DNA of 64,000 nt from Siderastrea radians (taxonomy: Eukaryota; Cnidaria; Anthozoa; Scleractinia; Rhizangiidae): the NCBI GenBank assembly GCA_964017195.1, contig OZ024895.1, forward strand, positions 30,654,875 to 30,718,874, read 5' to 3'. The notes under the pieces are model-generated. The model had not been told where the DNA came from. It ran no database searches and saw nothing but the letters and a program-made list of their open reading frames with translations. The translations under genes were made by a program, and so were the position numbers. Below, in pieces: positions 18,301-29,420 of this stretch (the stretch's first letter is position 1; each line of letters starts with the position of its first letter).

Positions 18301-21300
18301 TGATCTGTTCGGAATTTTAGCTGAAAATTTAGGCCGCAGAAAATTTTAGGAAACAGAATCCTATCCGCAAAATTTCCGAGCTGCCGATGGCTCGCCTAGC
18401 TGACCTTATTTTATACTCTAAATGACATATTTGTCCCTCCGAACACAATAGGAACTAACAAGTCCTCTTGTTACGAAAGTCTGACGTGATTTTTTGCCGA
18501 AGAAATCTCTAGCTTTCACTGCAGTTAAATCCGAAAATGTCAGCCGAGTTTAGGCCTTCCGAACAGATCTTCCCCGATATGAACCGTTGGGTGCCCTTAT
18601 TTATTTACACACTTCATTTAGCCGTCAGCTTATTTTAAATCATAAAAGGAGACTCAATGTTTGGCAACCCCAACATGAATTATGTGCCCTCGTTGGTTAC
18701 TTCACATCTGATGTACGCTCGTGAGATAATTGCTATATACACTCACCTGCTGCAGCCCCGACCTGTCAAACAAACAGTAAGAGAAATGTTTTGAATGGTT
18801 TGTTAGGAGAGTTTTTACTGCCCCATATACATCACGCAAAGTCAGATTGATATTTTGTTCAAATAAGCACTTAGGATTTCAAATAGACCACGTTCAATGG
18901 CTTTCTGGACAAAATTGCAAACTGTCAAAATTCCTATTTGCACCATAGGAACGTACAACGAGTACTTATAGTGAACAGTTACAGGTTTCATTCGAAAATT
19001 CACCTTAATTAGAATAAACGTACATGTGCCGTCATCAACAGTCTCTGTTGGCTCATAAATTCTTAAAATTTATGGTTAACCTTCTCCCTAAGGTGATCTG
19101 GGACCAGCCAATTAATGAAGTCAAGTTCGAGTTCAAGTTCGAGTCGACTAGAGTTGAAGATTGAGTAACGAGAAAATACCTTAACTCAATTTAGCATAAT
19201 TAAGTGCAGTCGAACCCCGATAAAACGAAGACTCCGGTATAACGAGCAATATTTTTCAGCCCAGTAATAGTAAGACGTATGGAAAAATACTCCGATATAA
19301 CGAACCCCGGTATGCGAAATTTTCACAGTCCCTTGACACTTCGTTATAGGGGGTTACACTGTAGTTTGGAAATGTAAGGCTAGGCAAAATTTTAATGATT
19401 TAAGCATTTATGCGCCGATCAATTCGAACGTTCAACATCCCCCCTCCGAGCAACCCCCCGGGCATTTGAACTTTTGAAGATTGGCTTGTTCAAATTCCCA
19501 CCCCTCGGAGCAAGAAAGCCCTTCAAATGCCCCACCAATTAGTACTGAACTACCTCTCCTCAAAAGACAAATTTCGTCTTCAATCAAGCACTTTACACGC
19601 CTTTCAGAGAGAGATATGCCGTAATGACACCTTCAAACTTCTATTAAAGACCCTTTTGAAAGAGTTATGAAAGAGTTATTCACTAACAAAGGGGAAATTC
19701 TATCTTGTAAATCCGCCAGACCCTGCAAAAACCAGAAAAACCCACGGGCGTATTACATCAGAACAAGAGATAAATCCAGTTCAAATTCCCCACCCTTCCA
19801 ACGCAACGTTCAAATTCCCCCCTCCCCGGGCACGATGCAGAGTCAAATGACCAGGGTATATATGCCCGGGGGGGGGATGTTGAAGTTTCGAACTGATCGG
19901 CACATTAGATAGCGTTAGGATTATTTTTTACTGTCATCCTAGAAGTTAAAATCGAAACTTAAGGACGGTGCCTCCTTTTGTTATTGCCCATGCGTTCTGC
20001 GCATCTCGGGATATTCGGGTCTCTTTATGAATTTGCTCCCTAATACAACAACATTTCTGCGCCGTTTATGACTATATGGAAAACACAGATCTCAGCGAGG
20101 GCTATCAGAATCCAAAAAGAAAATTGGGGGTAACCACGCATTTTTCAGAGATAATTAAGCTTAAATTTGGGAAGAAATTACCATACATTCTTTGTAATTT
20201 AACGCTTTTTTAGAAAAATGCGTGGTTACCCACATTTTTCTTTTTCGATTCCAATAACCCTTGCTAAGATCTACTTTTTCCCGCATACATAACCTTTGTA
20301 AAAATACATCTCTATTAGGAGGCACCGTACTCTTTAACAGAAAGTCAACTAAAACTAGAACTCGAAGTCAAGGATTTCTGGATGTCGTGCAATCCATATT
20401 CAAAATGGGATTGTAACACGACCGTGGCAAAGGTCTTCTTTCACCACCATTTTGCAATTTGGTTACCTCGTCATCAGCATACAATCCTGACCCCGGGAGG
20501 GGTGAGTCTCCGACTCGACCAGGGTGTTTGAAGGCCATCCCACTTGAAGAAACACCTGTAAAGACATTTTTAACGTAAGGGATTAATTAATTACTTGAGA
20601 ATCAAGCAAATGGCAATACCACATTTGACGAGGGGCTACTGCTTGAAACGTCAGCTTTCAATCTCTTTACGGTGGCCAATTTACCTTACCAACTCAGTTG
20701 GTAAATCCAAAATTTTGTGTTTCACGTCCCCACCAATGCAGCACCACAGTTTCTTTAGAAACTAACCCCTACATTTGTTGAGATAATTCAATGAGAGCAA
20801 CCCTCTCGGGGATTGAATCAGCATTAAGCAATGACTTGGCACATGCGCTGTGCCACATGTACCTCACAGGATCTCTCAGGCTCTCTCTGCTCATACAGCT
20901 CATGTCAACCATGTTGGATACCCCAGACTTTGTGTTCACTCAAACAATACTTCAGGATGTCTTACCCAATTTATAATTTATAGAATATTACTTGAAGATA
21001 AAATAAAATAACATGTAGTGCTCACAAATGAATGCCATGGATAACAAGTCAGTTGTTTTATAAAATTTTATAAGATATTACTTACAAAAATGCTGCAAAA
21101 TTTAATAATGCACACCTTCACATAAGAAAAAAGTAAATTTACCTGCTGCTGCCTGCAATTTTGAGTCCAACACAAGGATCCCTTTCAGGAAACAAATTGA
21201 ACATGCAATCAATTTTAATTTTAAATTAGCTATATCACAGGCAGCCCAAGCTCATGATTCCAGAAAGCAAAGGATTTTATCTGTCATTCATTTGAGCACT

Positions 21301-24300
21301 TCATGTCAGTCACCTATGGCAGCTGTCAGAATTTAATCTCTTTATAAGACGTTGCATGAGGAATAATAAAGGCAAAATTGTCATATTCGCTCAACAGAAT
21401 ACATAAAAGAAACTCACCTCTTGCATATATCTTTTGTGTTTTGTTCTAATATGAATGAAATAATAGTTTGATTTGACAAAGCCTGCAAAAAACCAGGATA
21501 TGAGCCCAAAACAATGAATGAGGTAATTCGCTTTTTTAATGTTTGAAATCAAATGTTGTCTTATTCCCCAGACAACATCTTTATATAAAGAGATCGAATT
21601 TTATTGGCTGCCATTAAGGTAATCCTAGTATATAATTGTATATACTATGTTCGTTCTTAAGGTCACGTCCAGACACACTTAAAGCTAAAACGAATGACAA
21701 ATTAAAAATCCTTTCCTTTCTCTAATCGTGAGCCTGGGTTGCCTGTGGTTATATCTTCAGTTAATGCTCTTTTGCAACAAAAGCCTTTAAAGGCACAAGA
21801 ATGGTTGCCTCTGTCACCAAAACTGTGCACTTACCAATAGTGTCATGACTTCCTAGTTCTTTCACTGGTTTTCTGCGAAACTCCTACTACAAGAGGAACA
21901 AAAAAAAGTTAAAAGTTACAACCCTACAAATTAATTAATATTAATATGTTTCAAGGGAGGAGAGGTAACAATGGTTTTCAGCTCACCAGTTATGCAAAAA
22001 TTAATTAAAAGTTGATGCCCTGTAGCATAGACGTGTGGACGAATTTCATCACAATTTTCATGCTCAGTGCTAACAAGTTGTGGCCAGTTTTTCTTTAATC
22101 ACTTTCAAAAACTTGTAACACACTGAAAAAAATTTAGTCCCGCTACCTAATTATATTACACAAGTGACCCAATTGAATTTTATGTACATATTAGCAGAAA
22201 ATCTTGTGACTAACACACATAAAAATCAAGTAGTAGGGGGTTAATTACCATCTCATCAAGCAAGCAAATAGTTCTGGTTAAAACCAATTACAGCCACAAC
22301 ATTACAAAGTCAGGTGTATGACAGTGAGGTCACCTCAAATGCTTCTCGTGACTTCTGGGTCTGCAAAGCTGAGTTGGATTCCACAGGGAACCCATTCACA
22401 ATAGCAAAGTCCTGTGCACCTTGGCCCACTAGCATACTGTGAGTTGATTTCTCCATAACACATCTTGCAACAGAGAAAGGCAAGGCAATCCTGAAAAGTG
22501 AATTTTAATCTTTTGAACTAAAATTTGGTATTATAATTATCAGCAATTAGAAGTAATACTCTAAAATACCTAGTCCAAACTGACATTTTTACGACATCCA
22601 ATTTGGACAACTTTTTAAACTTTTAATAGAAATTGCTACTAATCAGTTTTGGCATATTGGGCTTGTTTTTGTAAGCATAGAAAAGCTGTTAGTTATTTTG
22701 TTTTTGTGCTGGGTTTTGTTTTGTTTTGTTTTGTTTTGTTTCCCTTAAAATTGTTTAAGTTTGGTGTTATTAGAGACTGTTCTTATGGAGGAAAGAGAGA
22801 GCATTTTAAAAATATGTAATAGAACTCTCTGTCAGTCATTCTGTCAAAAGTGATTGTTAGCTTATAATATGATCCAAACCAAATTTACAGCAAGTCGTGT
22901 AGCTGGCAGGAATGTACCCCAGGCTGCCAATTACTGCTCAGTAAAACTGTTTCACAACTAGTCAGGAAAAAGTCCAGAATCCAGTTTTTGTTTGTTGTTG
23001 TTGTTTTTTTTTAATGAGACACCCAATAAAAATATTTTTTTAGATGCACTGTTTAATTAGAAAATCAAATAATGCAAAACTCTCTCCAATAATACCCCCC
23101 CCCCCCCTCCCACCCACCAAAAAGCCTTTTGGAAAAATATCAGCCCAGGGCTTATTATCAGAATTTTACAGTATATATGTTCATGATCCTTACATACCCC
23201 TGCAAAGCAGCAACTGCACCAAAGCAGCACTTTTTCCCGGCCATAACTGCTGCATCGCACTCCAGCACACCCTTAGAATTTGGAAATCCTCCTTTACCAA
23301 CAAAATAACAACCAGTGTCAGGGTTGTCCTCAATTGCTAGAAAGAGAAATAAAGTGAGGACTGAAATGAGGAATCCTAAAAAAAGTACTAAACAGCACAG
23401 GGTCCCACACGAAATGAGATCAGGTGACTGGATATATGTGGAAACAGGGATCAAAGAGATGGGATTGGAGATAACAAAGATGGATATAGGATTAGTGGGA
23501 TGGGATCAATGATCAATAATTATTAGGGATGCGGCTGAGGATTAAAGGGATGAGATCTTTAAGCCTATGCGAAGTCATACCCTCTCCCAGCTACGTGTAG
23601 GCTAATGAGATCTTGGATCATAATGGGATCTGGCAACCAAGGGATCAGATCACAATTTAACAAAGGTATAGGATTGGGGATTGGAGGAAATAGTAATGGA
23701 ATCTGAGTATTTAAAAGGATGGGATCTGGGATCAAAGCCATGCAATCAGGAATTGGAGAGATGGGATTTGGAAATTCGAAAGGATGGGATATAGGATCAA
23801 AGGACTATGGGATCAGGGATTGAAGGGATGGAATGACAGATCAGAAGTATGGGATCTAAGAATTCAGAGGGATGAGGTCTGGGATCTCAAAAGTATCATC
23901 GATCAGGGATTGGAGGGATGGGGTCTGGGAAATCAAAGGGATCAAACTCAATCAAATGATATCTGAGTTCAATTGGTGCAGAAATGGAACACAACTGAAC
24001 CAAGAAATTGTGTGAGAGTTTAATATTTTACAGTGTTCAATTTCCAAACGCAATCAAACAAATTAATTAAACTCAATCAAACTCATTTGAACACAATCGA
24101 AAAATCCAAAAAAACAACACTCAAAATACATGGTAGATACAGTCTGTTTTAACATGTGAGAACATTCTTACTACTATAAATTCAGTTCATCGGACAATAG
24201 AAAATTTATGACAGGTACAAAGATGTAAGCAAATGAAGGGCACACACCCAACACATTGTCAAAGAGAATGTTTGGCCGGACTAATGTTTTGTGGGTCCAT

Positions 24301-25771
24301 GCAAACGTGAAAGGTTATCACTAGTGTAATTTTACTGTTATTGTAGGAGAACATTTTAGTGTTGGCAAGAAGAGGGGTGAAAGAGGCAATGCATTGAGTG
24401 GGGACAAAGAAAGGGGACAGTTACAACATCCTCAGAAGAAAATTGGTTCACAAAATTCGGCCACTTACAAAATAACTGACTGGATAGTACACATACCACG
24501 AACACATAGACAAATCAATCAAATTATCATATCATGAGGATAGACTCTACTGAAAACGCTTTATGTTTTTCTATTATGCACACTGTGGCTGGTGATCCTT
24601 TTAACATTACCTGATCCATATAGCCGAAAAAAAGGGTGAGTTAAAAAAACTGACCCCCACTCTGCGGACTACCCACTGACTCCGACTTGGGAGACCCTAC
24701 TACTCCGTGGACTACCCTACGAAAAGAAAACTTAAGCAAGATGGTGGCTGTTTATGATCGCATAGGTAGCACAGGCCAGTAGGTTTGTTGCATCTGTTTC
24801 CCCCATAAAAGTAAATTTGGTTGATTATTTAGGGTAGTCCGTAGGGGTAGTCTGTGGAGTAGTCCGTAGGGTAGTCCGTGGAGTCAGACAGTGGGCAGTC
24901 ACCCTGACAAAATATTGAAGAGAACTTAACCTGCCCGTGCGATTAACCAGGATCATGTATGCCCAACTGCTCGAAAATTTTTGTAAGAGTTTGATTGTGT
25001 TTGATTATCGAACACAAAGAAAACTAATCACGCATTTGGGTTTGAATGCATTCGTTTGAGTTCGATTAATTGAATGTTCTATTTAATTTGGTCCGATTAT
25101 GTACCGGTCCAATCGAAGCCTCAACACCCTCCCCCCCCCCCCCTGGAGATACCCTGAGGATTTGACTGTGCATCGTGCACAGGGAGGGGGGGGGAATTTG
25201 AACGTTGCCTTGGCAGGGTGGGGAATTTGAACCAGATTTATCTCTTGTTCTAGCATAATACAACAGTGAGTTTTTTCGGTTTTTGCAGGGTTTGACGGAC
25301 TTACAAGATAGAAATTCACCTTTTTTAGTGAATAACTCTCTTAAAAGGGTTTTTAAAAGAAGTTTGAAGGTGTCATAACGGCATATCTCTCTCTAAAAAG
25401 CGTGAACGGTGTTCATTAAAGATGAGGCTAAATTTCAGAATACCCGGCCACTTATTTCCATCTCATTGAATAACAATAGTGCCTATTGTGTTATGCCTCG
25501 TTCTTTAAAGCATTCCGACAAATGTAAATGAAGTGGCCGGGTATTCTGAAATTGCTGGTACATTAGAATCGGGAAATTTGTAATGAGTGTCCCAGCGGTT
25601 AAAAACTGAACGAAACAACCGCTATTATCGAACAACACTAAATAGAGGGCTAATATTACCATTGATTCCACTTTCAAGAGCATCAACGCACTCACAACCT
25701 GCTAGTAACTTGTCAGAAATCAACTTCACTGCTTCGTAACTGAAAGACCAAGTTCCCACAACGACCGCCAT
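15235..25771 (-). CDS. AGA: N(4)-(beta-N-acetylglucosaminyl)-L-asparaginase-like Ntn hydrolase
   Basis: Ten exons on the minus strand (25660-25771, 23198-23336, 22334-22490, 21835-21883, 21143-21181, 20467-20555, 18747-18762, 17622-17689, 16092-16199, 15235-15375) join in phase into 918 nt, 305 aa plus stop. All introns are GT-AG. The N-terminus has a TW motif and the family-typical LESGIN. Residues 149-153 are HDTIG, where Thr151 would be the nucleophile freed by self-cleavage between Asp150 and Thr151. The substrate-binding loop GRVGDSP supplies Arg179 and Asp182. Later GLYADDE and ATGDGD are also typical. The enzyme removes asparagine-linked GlcNAc during glycoprotein breakdown. Human AGA is lysosomal with a signal peptide, but this protein starts MAVVVGTW with none, so a cytosolic or otherwise targeted paralogue is possible. 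Length is close to the family norm. Confidence 0.92.
16092..16199 (-). CDS. AGA: AGA-like exon 9
   Basis: 36 codons after GTTGATAG, reading [15 protein letters not shown] to MALIALNRK, donor GTAATG. Confidence 0.9.
16440..16735 (+). repeat. Dispersed repeat, copy A
   Basis: Shares a long diverged stretch with 38140-38373. Common blocks include TTCTTGGATGACGTCA-like sequence, AATATGTACCTCAT, CACAGGCTTTCTACTAAAGG and TACGTCCGAG. No ORF. Confidence 0.7.
17375..17530 (+). mobile_element. Penelope-like terminal-repeat fragment (decayed)
   Basis: CTGATGATGGCTTCCGCACAGG followed by AACAGTCC and CTACACTCA-type sequence resembles the noncoding terminal region that I associate with Penelope-like elements in invertebrates. 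No GAAA-type core follows, so no functional hammerhead is claimed. Confidence 0.35.
17622..17689 (-). CDS. AGA: AGA-like exon 8
   Basis: After TTGACAG. Reads [15 protein letters not shown] to QLMKE, donor GTTTGT, phase 0. Confidence 0.88.
18196..18598. mobile_element. MITE with GGGCACCCAACG termini
   Basis: GGGGCACCCAACG at the left and CGTTGGGTGCCC at the right are inverted repeats bracketing 403 bp without an ORF, in an intron of the AGA-like gene. A GAGAT microsatellite and ACTTTATT precede the left end. Confidence 0.7.
18747..18762 (-). CDS. AGA: AGA-like exon 7 (16-nt microexon)
   Basis: Only 16 nt between TTGACAG and GTGAGT. It supplies VGAAA and one base, exactly filling the family motif between YADDE and ATGDGD and restoring phase for exon 8. 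Confidence 0.85.
19207..19361. mobile_element. Short Tc1/pogo-like MITE
   Basis: Ends CAGTCGAACCCCG and GGGGGTTACACTG are inverted, with internal ATAACGA motifs repeated in both halves. Size is 155 bp. The TA after the right end fits a TA target site. Confidence 0.6.
19411..19904. mobile_element. MITE with about 34-bp inverted termini
   Basis: TGCGCCGATCAATTCGAACG at the left matches TGTGCCGATCAGTTCGAAAC read from the right, followed by TTCAACATCCCCCC in both. A second, inverted and shorter copy lies at 25085-25395 in the same gene. Frames inside are not protein-like. Confidence 0.75.
19966..20328. mobile_element. MITE with ACGGTGCCTCC termini
   Basis: ACGGTGCCTCC at the left and GGAGGCACCGT at the right. 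Internal halves also pair around GGTAACCACGCATTTTT and AAAAATGCGTGGTTACC. No ORF. Confidence 0.75.
20467..20555 (-). CDS. AGA: AGA-like exon 6 (substrate loop)
   Basis: After TTTACAG. Reads [19 protein letters not shown] then GSGLYADDE, with donor GTAACC, phase 0. Confidence 0.92.
20636..20715 (+). mobile_element. Penelope-like terminal fragment
   Basis: GAAACGTCAGCTTTCAATCTC then TTTACGGTGGCCAAT and CCAACTCAGTTGG also occurs, in opposite orientation, at 27395-27485 beside clear Penelope-like remnants. Confidence 0.5.
21143..21181 (-). CDS. AGA: AGA-like exon 5
   Basis: 39-nt exon reading [13 protein letters not shown], phase 1 at both ends, acceptor CTGAAAG and donor GTAAAT. Confidence 0.85.
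21835..21883 (-). CDS. AGA: AGA-like exon 4 (autoprocessing site)
   Basis: Uses the second AG of GTAGTAG; the first would bring in a stop codon. Reads [16 protein letters not shown] with donor GTAAGT. Contains the Asp-Thr self-cleavage site. Confidence 0.9.
22334..22490 (-). CDS. AGA: AGA-like exon 3
   Basis: After acceptor TTTTCAG. Reads [15 protein letters not shown] and [13 protein letters not shown], ends SREAFE with donor GTGACC, phase 0. Confidence 0.9.
23198..23336 (-). CDS. AGA: AGA-like exon 2
   Basis: After acceptor TTCTAG. Reads [17 protein letters not shown] and [10 protein letters not shown], ends in GAVAALQ with donor GTATGT, phase 2. Confidence 0.9.
23460..23945. repeat. Degenerate GGGATC-rich minisatellite
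   Basis: Many variants of GGGATGGGATCTGGGATCAAAG with an irregular 18-30-bp period. It sits in the first intron of the AGA-like gene, just upstream of exon 2. Frames within it are chance. Confidence 0.75.
24628..24908. mobile_element. MITE with GTAGTCCGTRG repeats
   Basis: Left part CTGACCCCCACTCTGCGGAC and right part read on the other strand GTGACTGCCCACTGTCTGAC are inverted. The right half contains four near-tandem TAGTCCGTAGG-type motifs. Confidence 0.55.
25085..25395. mobile_element. Inverted partial copy of the MITE at 19411-19904
   Basis: Reverse-complement match to 19411-19904 across the GGGTGGGGAATTTGAAC, ATAAATC and GATATGCC blocks. One end is missing. Confidence 0.7.
25660..25771 (-). 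CDS. AGA: AGA-like exon 1
   Basis: Start codon at 25771-25769 in a GCCATTTTGG-type setting, reading [15 protein letters not shown] to LESGIN. The donor is GTAATA and the exon ends in phase 1. Confidence 0.9.
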
Positions 25772-25832
25772 ATTGGCCGTCCAACTAAAGTGGACTGGGA
25801 ACGAATATTTTTCCCAGCTCCAAGCAAACTAC

Positions 25833-27385
25833 GGGGTAAAGAGGGGGACATTGGGGTTTGCGGTATTGCGGTAATGGCCAATTATTCATGCGGTATTTCG
25901 GTACTTCTGATCTAAAATTGCGACATTGCGATATTCTCAAAAACCTGCGAGATTCGGTTTTTAGCGTTTTGCTGGGTATTTAAAATTATCTTCCCGTAAT
26001 TTTCGACCCTCTCGGATCTTTTTCCAGTTTCTTGTCGTTTCGGAAACAGCTGCGGAAACGTTTCGAAACAGCTCTAAGGTCCTCTGATCCGTCACGCGTG
26101 TTTATATTAGACGTGAAACGTAATTACAATTTGATCGCTTGGACAACCAATTAAAAGTCACGGCACTGACGTATATCACGCACCGACTTTTAATATTTAA
26201 TATCGATCGACCTTTGTTGACCCCACCAAGGGGTCCAAGATCATCCAAGACAGACCAGGCATTATTCAACATGGCTGTGGTAGCAACATCCGAGATCGCG
26301 ACGAGGGAAGTCGAAGTGGCTGTCATCGATTGTGTGGCTCTGTTTTACGAAGAGGGAAAAGGCGGCGAGAATTACCGAAAAAAAAACAAGATCAGGTGTC
26401 GGGTGAACAAAGACGAAAAACGGCTCGCCAAGTTTAGGGAGAGGATTAGGTAAGTTTAATTTAGATTGTTTCATTCAGTGCACATTACCAGGTACATCAA
26501 AACGGAACCTGACCTGATTTGACATTATTGTGGCAATAAACGGTCTTAGACGTATCTAATAGCTCATAAGGACAAAGTCAACAAGCAAACAATTACAGTG
26601 GCTGCGAGGTTTGTTTGTGGTAATGCGTGGCTTTATTTGCTTTTATGTCTTTCAAAGTCTTTTCCCGGGAATGACTCCATGCTCTCGCGAACGCGCGATG
26701 TGTTATGTATTAACTAATTTTAAAAGTATTAAGTCGTCGCGTTAACCCTGGCTCCCAGCCGTGGACACGTTATAATGTCAATGAACGCTCCAATTGCCAA
26801 TCTGTACACTTGGTTGGGGAAAGCCAGTACATATACCGATGGGTCGTTTGGCTGGAGTAAACCGGCTTGCCCAAGAACACAGCACAATATTCGACTAGTA
26901 CTCGAACAGGGCCATTCACTCCGGAGTCTAGAGCACTAATCGACTCCTAATCGTTAGGCCATAGCATCTAATACACCGCATCTCTCTAGAATGTAAATCC
27001 CTGATGAATGTTAAGCACTGACTTTGGAAGCAAAGAATTGCATTCCCTTCTATTGCAATCAGAAAAGTGAATCAATAAAGGTAAGTTTATCTTTGTTCGG
27101 CATACTGGTTACTGGACGGAAAGTACACGTTACTCATTTTCCTAAAACGAACCTAGCATGCCTTAATATTCGAAAAAACAATTAAGTTAATATTTGCCCG
27201 TAATTTTAAGATTATGCAAGGCAACAATTTCGTTATTTCATTGATTTTTTGACAAGGTTTTGGACGTCTTGCGGTATTGCGGTATTTGGCGAATGTTTTT
27301 GCGATAATGCGGTATTTGTCAATTTTTTTTGCGGTTTTGCGGTATTCAGAACCCCCCAATGTCCCCCTCGGTAAAGTTTGCAAAG
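25833..27385. mobile_element. TIR element with GCGGTATT-rich subterminal repeats
   Basis: GAGGGGGACATTGGGG at the left and its reverse complement at the right (about 27348-27370) mark inverted ends. GCAAACT/AGTTTGC outside them is also inverted. Both inner flanks carry many TGCGGTATTGCGGTATTT units. The body holds one exon-like ORF (26271-26449). The element lies immediately upstream of the AGA-like start codon, so it may influence that promoter. Confidence 0.6.
26271..26449 (+). CDS. Possible first exon of an unknown gene inside the TIR element
   Basis: ATG at 26271 opens MAVVATSEIATREVEVAV, followed by a Lys/Arg-rich part ending RLAKFRERI, and runs into a strong GTAAGT donor at 26450 in phase 2. 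No matching downstream exon was found within the element. The protein is not recognised. It could be a captured host exon or a chance frame. Confidence 0.35.
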
Positions 27386-27394
27386 AAACTGTAA

Positions 27395-27696
27395 GTTTTA
27401 GATTTATCAACTGAGTTGATAAGGTAGATTGGCCACCGTAAAGAGATTGAAAGCTGACGTTTCGAGCGTCAGCCCTTCGTCAGAGTAAATCAAGGACTTG
27501 TGGGTTGCGCTTCGTTCAGTATGGAGAGTGGTGGAGCTACGCTTTCGGTAGAAACATGGCAACGTGGAAAACAAGAATAAACCAGTTGAATGAAAAGCGT
27601 TCCGTTGATCCGTGGGGATTAACTGTGCCGATTTGAAAAATGAATTTTTTTTCTAGATTTTTACGGCTTTCCGTGTTACCTTGGTGTAGGGAAACG
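27395..27696 (-). mobile_element. Penelope-like terminal (pseudo-LTR type) fragment
   Basis: Read on the minus strand it contains CTGACGAAGGGCTGACGCTC then GAAACGTCAGCTTTC and the TTTACGGTGGCCAAT block shared with 20636-20715. It abuts the inverted arm that starts at 27697. Confidence 0.5.
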
Positions 27697-28344
27697 CCGC
27701 AGATCACAGGCAGCCCAAGCTAAGGTGGAGAGCTGTGCATAAATTAGACTGTTTTTTCCACGCTATGCATAATAACGACATCGGCACGCTATGCATAATA
27801 ATGACATCGGCAACATTTAAGAGTTTGTATGGAAATGATACAAAACGTCTCAAATTGCCACAAATCAGAAAGAAGTCGAAATAAAAATGATTTGCCTCAT
27901 TTCATTGTTGTATTGGTCATTATTTGAGGTTTTTATTTTTCATGTTTGCTCAATCTTTAGAATTAAGTAAAGGCAGGAAACAGTTTCACACTGCACCTCA
28001 CTTAAGGTTCGATAAATTCCATCACAATAAACGAATCGCCCTAAAACTTCAAAGGTATATTCTTGGGTCTTGCGCATACCTCTATTCTTTCTCATGGGTT
28101 CCAGATCCTATTTTAAGCCATCAAAAACCCCTCCTAAATACGAAACTCGCCTTTCCTGGTATGCGTTTTCATTTGAAGTGCACACATCAATCATTGCGAG
28201 CCGCGTTTCGACGACAAAATGTCCCTCAGCTGGGGAGAGGCTGAGTGAGATTGTCCACAAGCAGAAGGCGACACTGCAGAGTCCAGAGAGGTCCGTTTGA
28301 CGGAAATAGAAAACTATTAGCACGCCCGTGAAATTTAGTCGCCT
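27697..28344 (+). repeat. Left arm of a large inverted repeat (Penelope-like remnant)
   Basis: Begins CACAGGCAGCCCAAGCTAAG and ends GTCGCCTCACTTG. It is the diverged reverse complement of 28728-29420. It carries the 3' part and downstream sequence of the same Penelope-like family, with the C-terminal frame LPQIRKKSK-like at about 27857-27884. Confidence 0.75.
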
Positions 28345-28727
28345 CACTTGACGCCACGAGCACGTTTTAATGTCTTTGTGCGACAATATATTAGCATAGT
28401 GATTTGTTCTGTCACATTTACCTGTTTACCGCAAAAAAATGTTGTCGAAATTTAGAAGCAGAGACGAGGAGTAGTTTCTACTTAGAAAAAAATTGCACCG
28501 GTTTTCAAAGGAAGGGAAATTGTGGTGGGTATTTTCCACGGTCACAGCAATATATTTTTTTAGGGTAAGACAACCCTATATATCGGAATTAAATAATGAG
28601 GTTGATTTGCGGGCAGTGAGCAGGATCACTTGCGCCAAATACTTGGCATAAAATCATCGAATGGATTGATTAGAGTGCAACAAAGGACAGATCTTCGTTC
28701 CTCCCTAAAACAAAATTATAATTTCCA

Positions 28728-29420
28728 AGTCAAGTGAGGCGAGTGAATTTCACGGCCTTTCTAATATTTCTCTATTTCCGTCAAACCGACCTCTCTGGAC
28801 TCCGCAGTGTCGTGTTTGTTTGTCGACAATCTCACTCAGCCTCTCCCCGGCTGAGGACAATTTTGTCGTCGAATCGCGGCTCGCAATGATTCATGTGTGC
28901 ACTTCAAATGAAAACGCATACCAGGAAAGGCGAGTTTCGTATTTAAGAGGGATTTTCGATGGCTTAAAGTAGGATCTGGAACCCATGAGAAAGAACAGCG
29001 GTATGCGCAAGACCCAAGAATACACCTTTGAAGTTTTAGGGCGATTCGTTTATTGTGATGAAATTTATCGAACCTCAAGTGAGGTGCAGTGTGAAACTGT
29101 TTCCTGCCTTTAATTAATTATAAACGTTCAGAAAAACATGAAAAATATAAACCTCAATTTCTCATCCAAAAAGCTTCAAACCAGCCTAGGAAGCCCTCAA
29201 ATAATGACCGATACAACAGGGAAATAAGGCAAATCATTTTTATTCCGACTTCTTTCTGATTTGTGGCAATTTGAGACGTTTTGAATTATTTCCATACAAA
29301 CTCTTATATGTTGCCGATGTCATTATTATGCATAGCGTGCCCATGTTATTGTTATGCATAGCGTGGAAAAAACAGTCTAATTTATGCGCAGCTCTCAACC
29401 TTAGCTTGGGCTGCCTGTGG
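28728..29420 (-). repeat. Right arm of the large inverted repeat
   Basis: Pairs with 27697-28344 across about 650 bp, leaving a spacer of about 380 bp. On the minus strand it continues upstream into a GIY-YIG endonuclease fragment. Confidence 0.75.

Noticed and set aside
20462..20480. CTGATGA string on the minus strand
   Set aside because: It is coding sequence of AGA-like exon 6 (YADDE), with no ribozyme core around it.
23784..23966. 60-aa frame with repeated GLWDQG-like peptides
   Set aside because: A translation of the GGGATC minisatellite.
27440..27485. Possible hammerhead ribozyme on the minus strand (CTGACGA with CGAAAC)
   Set aside because: A9 is not followed by a clean stem II, no loop space exists for stem III in GAAACGTC, and the sequences that should form stem I do not pair.
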